Of a stretch of 64,000 nt of DNA, positions 57,201 through 64,000 are shown one piece after another. The DNA comes from Tetradesmus obliquus (taxonomy: Eukaryota; Chlorophyta; Chlorophyceae; Sphaeropleales; Scenedesmaceae): NCBI GenBank assembly GCA_030272155.1, contig CP126191.1, forward strand, positions 10,845,001 to 10,909,000. Reading direction: 5' to 3'. The first letter of the stretch is position 1. Each line of letters begins with the position of its first letter. The position numbers and the translations under genes are program-made. The notes below the pieces were generated by a model. It made no database searches. It was not told the origin of the DNA and saw only the letters and a program-made list of their open reading frames with translations.

Positions 57201-58588
57201 TGCAGGGCTGCATGGTCAGCCGTCTCAAAAGCAGGTAACCCTTCTCACCTTTACTGTTCCACGAGCGTGACAGTGATTACGCAACTGCAAGGCAGCATCG
57301 TCCCATATGACAGCGCTCTGTTTGTGCGCCGCACAATGTTGTGTGCCCACGTATCACAGGAGGCATATGGTGTGCCCACGTATCACAGGAGGCATTTGGC
57401 TGAGCAGTTCTACATGGCTACATAGCTGTCAACAGCATGCTGCTCCTGGTGCTGCAGCAGGCAGCGCTGCTGCCTCCTCCACATGCTGCTGGCACAAAGC
57501 AGTATAGCTACTATACACGAACATTTTATACGCAGATGATGCACTTTAGAACCCCTGGAGGAGGCACTGCATCAGCCACTTTGCAAAGGCAGCAACAGCT
57601 CCTGCCCCTGGCACTGTGAAGCACCATTGCTGCACCAACCTCAGCGGATCAGTCCAGGGATGACAGCCACCGTAGCCACCTGACATCTGCAGGATATGGG
57701 CTGCGCGATTGATGATGATTGAGCAAGACAACGCCCATTGCTGCAACCACCGAGTGCACTAAAGGTCAACCACCACTGATCCGATCCATGCAGCGCCCGA
57801 TGAGACCTCTTGCCGGCCCAGTAGCTATTTGTGATGTATGAGTCATCTCAATTGCTGTCGAGGCCCGGCCAATCGATGCTATAGACCGAACGTGTGAGTG
57901 CTTCAGGAGCAGCAGGTTGCTACGGGAGCGTCGAATCGCAAGATGAAGTAATAAATGCACGAGGGTGTCGTTTTGTGATTTGAAGGCGGCAAGTTGCGCG
58001 TATGGAGCTTCCATCTGTTTCGGCCCCAGTCAAATGTCTTGGCATAACACCTGTGACAGAGCTATGTTTGACGGCACTGCTGAGCTTGCATTATATCACG
58101 TACAAGAGTTTGCTTTGTATTTGATTTCAACAGCTTACCGAGCACCATCACTTGGTGAGCGTGAATTTGCTCGTGGCACTAGTGGAGCTGCTGCATCTGC
58201 TGCAGCTCAGTGCCGCAGGCAGGTCCACTTGAAGTGTGCAGAAGTGCAGCACAAGTTGCGCTGATACACGCAGAAGCACATTGATCGTAATCATAATGTC
58301 CTTCATCCAACGGCAAAGATGCACAACACGCAGCACCTTCAGCAGCACTGCTAGCAGCAGCAGCAGCAGTCAGCAGGACCCACTGCAGGAGCAGGCACAG
58401 CAATGGTGAGGGTCGCCTACCCGGCTGCCAGCTTCAACATAAGTACAAGTAGACAATATATCATATAATACAATGCGTTTTACTCTCTACAGGCTCTGTA
58501 TATGCGAGAAACAGCTGCTGCAACTTTTAGGGAATGGCTAGGGAAGGGTTAGGGAACGGTTAGGGAACGAGTTCTGACCAGAGTGTGG
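54249..58588. mobile_element. CACTA transposon 2, second copy via segmental duplication
   Basis: Element 54252-58585 with the same ends, same flanking tgg and same satellite context as 36353-40686. The insertion site is identical, so this is a passenger of the 17,899-bp duplication rather than a second transposition. I see no difference between the two copies. Confidence 0.9.
55920..56795 (-). CDS. MYND zinc-finger protein gene, second copy
   Basis: Duplicate of the gene at 38021-38896. Exons are 56544-56795 and 56211-56288, with a candidate last exon 55920-56093. The LCKVCSKERANKC finger forms across the first intron as in copy 1. Sequence appears identical, so both copies have the same coding capacity. 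Confidence 0.5.
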   Translation of the reverse strand: MKHRPLLSIAHWQLCKQPSHAVDAGTTHCTCRPRCRHERMHAELLPADCVSAQEGFRRGSESRASFLLPLRPLPADVKLHTLCKVRGVAAALAAADPFVLLVLPAAATAAAVCDIACTTWQLRQPRALFWLLYPPLVLGAASPGSCCFVSQFHTCQHANSARCAAAAVQVCSKERANKCAGCGQAAYCSRECQTQVRHTPQQQLDSLHCVTLPAVEQRCCTALLPAGAFSAGAQCCSILQHAAAECTRGSDYAAVGADVKQHQAHPLQALTGSAAQQQLHLLCGRHVSAPK

Positions 58589-61500
58589 TGGGCCGGGGAA
58601 AACCCCGGTGATCGACTAACTGTACATAACCCCTAGTGGGATTCGGCGGGAGAACAACTCCAATGATACTGAACTTGCTGCGGGCGTCTGTGCATTTCAA
58701 ACAGAAAAACCAAAGAAACAGCCATATATCATGCTCCAGACATCGTCAGCAGAGTAGTCTAAGCACAGTGACGCGCCCGGTGGGCTGGGGAAAACTCCGG
58801 TGATCAAAAACTTCCATAGTGCGATTTGGCAGGCATACAGCTCTAATGATACTGCACTAGCTGGTGTCTTCTGTGCCTGTCAAATAGATAAATCAAAAAT
58901 ACAGTCATATAGCATGCTCCTGACATCGTCAGCTAAATGGCTGAAGCGCTGCGACGCCCCTGGTGGGCCTGGGAAAACCCCGGTGATCGACTAACTGTAC
59001 ATAACCCCTAGTGGGATTCGGCTGGAGAACAGCTCCAATGATACTGAACTTGCTGCGGGCGTCTGTGCATTTCAAACAGAAAAACCAAAGTAACAGGCAT
59101 ATATCATGCTCCAGACATCGTCAGCTGGGTAGTCTAAGCACAGTGACGCGCCCGGTGGCCGGGGAAAACTCCGGTGATTGGAAAACCCTAGTGCGATTCG
59201 GCGGGCGTACAGCTCCAATGATACTGCAGTCGCTGTGGGCTTCTGTGCATTTCAAATAGATAAATCAAAACAACAGGCATATAGCATGCTCATGACATCG
59301 TCAGCTAGGTGGTTGAAGCGCTGCAACACACCTGGTGGGCAGGGGAAAACTCCGGTGATCGAAAACCTGCATAGTGCGATTTGGCAGGCATACAACTCAA
59401 ATCATACTGCACTAGCTGGTGTCTTCTGTGCCTGTCAAATAGATAGATCAAAAATAAAGGCATATAGCATGCTCCTGACATCGTCAGCTAAATGGCTGAA
59501 GCGCTGCGACGCCCCTGGTGGGCCGGGGAAAACCCCGGTGATCGACTAACTGTACATAACCCCTAGTGGGATTCGGCTGGAGAACAGCTCCAATGATACT
59601 GAACTTGCTGCGGGCGTCTGTGCATTTCAAACAGAAAAACCAAGGTAACAGGCATATATCATGCTCCAGACATCGTCAGCTGGGTAGTCTTAGCACAGTG
59701 ACGCGCCCGGTGGCCGGGGAAAACTCCGGTGATTGGAAAACCCTAGTGCGATTCGGCGGGCGTACAGCTCCAATGATACTGCAGTCGCTGTGGGCTTCTG
59801 TGCATTTCAAATAGATAAATCAAAACAACAGGCATATAGCATGCTCATGACATCGTCAGCTAGGTGGTTGAAGCGCTGCAACACACCTGGTGGGCAGGGG
59901 AAAACTCCGGTGATCGAAAACCTGCATAGTGCGATTTGGCAGGCATACAACTCAAATGATACTGCACTAGCTGGTGTCTTCTGTGCATTTAAAATAGATA
60001 AATCAAAATTACAGGCATATAGCATGCTCCTGACATCGTCAGTTTCATGGCTGAAGCGCTGCGACGCCCCTGGTGGGCCGGGGAAAACCCCGGTGATCGA
60101 CTAACTGTACATAACCCCTAGTGGGATTCGGCGGGAGAACAACTCCAATGATACTGAACTTGCTGCGGGCGTCTGTGCATTTCAAACAGAAAAACCAAGG
60201 TAACAGGCATATATCATGCTCCAGACATCGTCAGCTGGGTAGTCTAAGCACAGTGACGCGCCCAGTGGGCCGGGGAAAACTCCGCTGATTGAAAAACCCT
60301 AGTGCGATTCGGCGGGCGTACAGCTCCAATGATACTGCAGTCGCTGTGGGCTTCTGTGCATTTCAAATAGATAAATCAAAATTACAGGCATATAGCATGC
60401 TTATGACATCGTCAGCTAGGTGGTTGAAGCGCTGCAACACAACTGGTGGGCAGGGGAAAACTCCGGTGATCGAAAACCTGCATAGTGCGATTTGGCAGGC
60501 ATACAGCTCAAATCATACTGCACTAGCTGGTGTCTTCTGTGCCTGTCAAATAGATAGATCAAAAATAAAGGCATATAGCATGCTCCTGACATCGTCAGCT
60601 AAATGGCTGAAGCGCTGCGACGCCCCTGGTGGGCCGGGGAAAACCCCGGTGATCGACTAACTGTACATAACCCCTAGTGGGATTCGGCGGGAGAACAACT
60701 CCAATGATACTGAACTTGCTGCGGGCGTCTGTGCATTTCAAACAGAAAAACCAAAGAAACAGCCATATATCATGCTCCAGACATCGTCAGCAGAGTAGTC
60801 TAAGCACAGTGACGCGCCCGGTGGGCTGGGGAAAACTCCAGTGATCAAAAACTTCCATAGTGCGATTTGGCAGGCATACAGCTCTAATGATACTGCACTA
60901 GCTGGTGTCTTCTGTGCCTGTCAAATAGATAAATCAAAATTACAGGCATATAGCATGCTCCTGACATCGTCAGCTAAATGGCTGAAGCGCTGCGACGCCC
61001 CTGGTGGGCCGGGGAAAACCCCGGTGATCGACTAACTGTACATAACCCCTAGTGGGATTCGGCTGGAGAACAACTCCAATGATACTGAACTTGCTGCGGG
61101 CGTCTGTGCATTTCAAACAGAAAAACCAAAGTAACAGGCATATATCATGCTCCAGACATCGTCAGCTGGGTAGTCTAAGCACAGTGACGCGCCCGGTGGG
61201 CCGGGGAAGACTCCGGTGATCGAAAAACCCTAGTGCGATTCGGCGGGCGTACAGCTCCAATGATCCTGCAGTCGCTGTGGGCTTCTGTGCATTTCAAATA
61301 GATAAATCAAAAATAAAGGCATATAGCATGCTCATGACATCGTCAGCTAGGTGGTTGAAGCGCTGCAACACAACTGGTGGGCAGGGGAAAACTCCTGTGA
61401 TCGAAAACCTGCATAGTGCGATTTGGCAGGCATACAGCTCAAATCATACTGCACTAGCTGGTGTCTTCTGTGCCTGTCAAATAGATAGATCAAAAATAAA

Positions 61501-64000
61501 GGCGTATAGCATGCTCCTCACATCGTCAGCTAAATGGCTGAAGCGCTGCGACGCCCCTGGTGGGCCGGGGAAAACCCCGGTGATCGACTAACTGTACATA
61601 ACCCCTAGTGGGATTCGGCTGGAGAACAACTCCTATGATACTGAACTTGCTGCGGGCGTCTGTGCATTTCAAACAGAAAAACCAAGGCAACAGGCATATA
61701 TCATGCTCCAGACATCGTCAGCTGGGTAGTCTAAGCACAGTGACGCGCCCAGTGGGCCGGGGAAAACTCCGCTGATTGAAAAACCCTAGTGCGATTCGGC
61801 GGGCGTACAGCTCCAATGATACTGCAGTCGCTGTGGGCTTCTGTGCATTTCAAATAGATAAATCAAAATTACAGGCATATAGCATGCTTATGACATCGTC
61901 AGCTAGGTGGTTGAAGCGCTGCAACACAACTGGTGGGCAGGGGAAAACTCCTGTGATCGAAAACCTGCATAGTGCGATTTGGCAGGCATACAGCTCAAAT
62001 CATACTGCACTAGCTGGTGTCTTCTGTGCCTGTCAAATAGATAGATCAAAAATAAAGGCATATAGCATGCTCCTGACATCGTCAGCTAAATGGCTGAAGC
62101 GCTGCGACGCCCCTGGTGGGCCGGGGAAAACCCCGGTGATCGACTAACTGTACATCACCCCTAGTGGGATTCGGCTGGAGAACAGCTCCAATGATACTGA
62201 ACTTGTTGCGGGCGTCTGTGCATTTCAAACAGAAAAACCAAAGTAACAGGCATATATCATGCTCCAGACATCGTCAGCAGAGTAGTCTAAGCACAGTGAC
62301 GCGCCCGGTGGGCTGGGGAAAACTCCGGTGATCAAAAACTTCCATAGTGCGATTTGGCAGGCATACAGCTCTAATGATACTGCACTAGCTGGTGTCTTCT
62401 GTGCCTGTCAAATAGATAAATCAAAAATAAAGGCATATAGCATGCTCCTGACATCGTCAGCTAAATGGCTGAAGCGCTGCGACGCCCCTGGTGGGCCGGG
62501 GAAAACTCCGGTGATCGACTAACTGTACATAACCCCTAGTGGGATTCGGCTGGAGAACAGCTCCAATGATACTGAACTTGCTGCGGGCGTCTGTGCATTT
62601 CAAACAGAAAAACCAAAGTAACAGGCATATATCATGCTCCAGACATCGTCAGCTGGGTAGTCTTAGCACAGTGACGCGCCCGGTGGGCCGGGGAAAACTC
62701 CGGTGATCGAAAAACCCTAGTGCGATTCGGCGGGCGTACAGCTCCAATGATACTGCAGTCGCTGTGGGCTTCTGTGCATTTCAAATAGATAAATCAAAAT
62801 TACAGGCATATAGCATGCTCATAACATCGTCAGCTAGTTGGTTGAAGCGCTGCAACACACCTGGTGGGCAGGAGAAAACTCCGGTGATCGAAAACCTGCA
62901 TAGTGCGATTTGGCAGGCATACAGCTCAAATCATACTGCACTAGCTGGTGTCTTCTGTGCCTGTCAAATAGATAGATCAAAAATAAAGGCATATAGCATG
63001 CTCCTGACATCGTCAGCTAAATGGCTGAAGCGCTGCGACGCCCCTGGTGGGCCGGGGAAAACCCCGGTGATCGACTAACTGTACATCACCCCTAGTGGGA
63101 TTCGGCTGGAGAACAGCTCCAATGATACTGAACTTGTTGCGGGCGTCTGTGCATTTCAAACAGAAAAACCAAAGTAACAGGCATATATCATGCTCCAGAC
63201 ATCGTCAGCAGAGTAGTCTAAGCACAGTGACGCGCCCGGTGGGCTGGGGAAAACTCCGGTGATCAAAAACTTCCATAGTGCGATTTGGCAGGCATACAGC
63301 TCTAATGATACTGCACTAGCTGGTGTCTTCTGTGCCTGTCAAATAGATAAATCAAAAATAAAGGCATATAGCATGCTCCTGACATCGTCAGCTAAATGGC
63401 TGAAGCGCTGCGACGCCCCTGGTGGGCCGGGGAAAACTCCGGTGATCGACTAACTGTACATAACCCCTAGTGGGATTCGGCTGGAGAACAGCTCCAATGA
63501 TACTGAACTTGCTGCGGGCGTCTGTGCATTTCAAACAGAAAAACCAAAGTAACAGGCATATATCATGCTCCAGACATCGTCAGCTGGGTAGTCTTAGCAC
63601 AGTGACGCGCCCGGTGGGCCGGGGAAAACTCCGGTGATCGAAAAACCCTAGTGCGATTCGGCGGGCGTACAGCTCCAATGATACTGCAGTCGCTGTGGGC
63701 TTCTGTGCATTTCAAATAGATAAATCAAAATTACAGGCATATAGCATGCTCATAACATCGTCAGCTAGTTGGTTGAAGCGCTGCAACACACCTGGTGGGC
63801 AGGGGAAAACTCCGGTGATTGAAAACCTGCATAGTGCGATTTGGCAGGCATACAGCTCAAATCATACTGCACTAGAAGGTGTCTTCTGTGCCTGTCAAAT
63901 AGATAAATCAAAATTACAGGCATATAGCATGCTCCTGACATCGTCAGCTAAATGGCTGAAGCGCTGCGACGCCCCTGGTGGGCCGGGGAAAACCCCGGTG
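58586..64000. repeat. Satellite array, segment 4 (about 29 monomers, continues past the edge)
   Basis: Second-unit equivalent of the array at 40687 onward, same orientation and class order. It runs off the right edge inside a monomer, so the full array is longer than the window shows. Confidence 0.95.

Larger units (their letters stand above)
53728..64000. repeat. 17,899-bp tandem duplication, unit 2 (cut by window edge)
   Basis: The first 10.3 kb of the second copy is visible. It follows unit 1 at a constant offset of 17,899 until about 63,771-63,813, after which the offset becomes 17,343, so one 556-bp repeat is missing relative to unit 1. Confidence 0.93.

Noticed and set aside
54252-58585. 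Independent second insertion of transposon 2
   Set aside because: Same target site, same flanking monomers and the same 17,899-bp offset as all neighbouring sequence, so it was copied by segmental duplication.
25550-63453. Dozens of 60-150-codon open frames in the satellite that look like a gene family
   Set aside because: They repeat with the monomer period, stop at the same junctions and have no splice or start context. Kept only as a question about the origin of the satellite.
24750-64000. Regular direct repeats reminiscent of a CRISPR array
   Set aside because: Repeats are 181-192 bp and contiguous with no unique spacers, in a eukaryotic context.

Overview
The window looks like nuclear DNA of a green alga (Chlorophyta, probably Sphaeropleales or Chlamydomonadales). 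Its genes are split by many short GT-AG introns, CAG/CTG trinucleotide runs are everywhere, TGTAA words (the green-algal polyadenylation signal) follow two of the genes, and two proteins look organelle-targeted. Nothing bacterial is visible: no operons and no ribosome binding sites. Exon models were built by hand from splice sites, reading phase and family similarity recalled from memory; no search was run.

Positions 1-21,700 are a gene-dense arm with six spliced genes: an SFT2-type Golgi membrane protein (minus strand, 3' end outside the window), a mitochondrial CLYBL/CitE-type citramalyl-CoA lyase (plus), an F-box-like leucine-rich-repeat protein (minus), a secreted AGE-family sugar epimerase/isomerase (plus), a METTL7-type methyltransferase (plus) and a plastid rhomboid-like pseudoprotease (plus). 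They do not form one pathway. SFT2 and CLYBL are divergent over a 517-bp gap, CLYBL and the LRR gene converge, and the LRR and AGE genes diverge. Positions 21,680-24,750 are a 3-kb gene-poor transition.

From about 24,750 to the right edge the window is a head-to-tail satellite array. Its monomers fall into three classes with successive spacings of 192, 181 and 183 bp, arranged in 556-bp (three-monomer) and 931-bp (five-monomer) higher-order repeats. Two different CACTA (EnSpm-type) DNA transposons sit in it: a 2,678-bp element at 33,151-35,828 (TSD tgt) and a 4,334-bp element at 36,353-40,686 (TSD tgg) that carries a spliced MYND-finger gene. A 17,899-bp block containing the second transposon is tandemly duplicated, so that element reappears at 54,252-58,585. 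Inside the block a 4,086-bp piece is itself tandemly duplicated. The second large copy lacks exactly one 556-bp repeat. The region is a candidate centromere or heterochromatic block that was amplified recently.

Other unusual items are a 42-47-bp mini-element found twice with different 14-15-bp target-site duplications, degenerate exon duplications in the methyltransferase introns, an LRR-gene intron built from 18-bp repeats, and a 55-bp near-perfect hairpin after the AGE gene.
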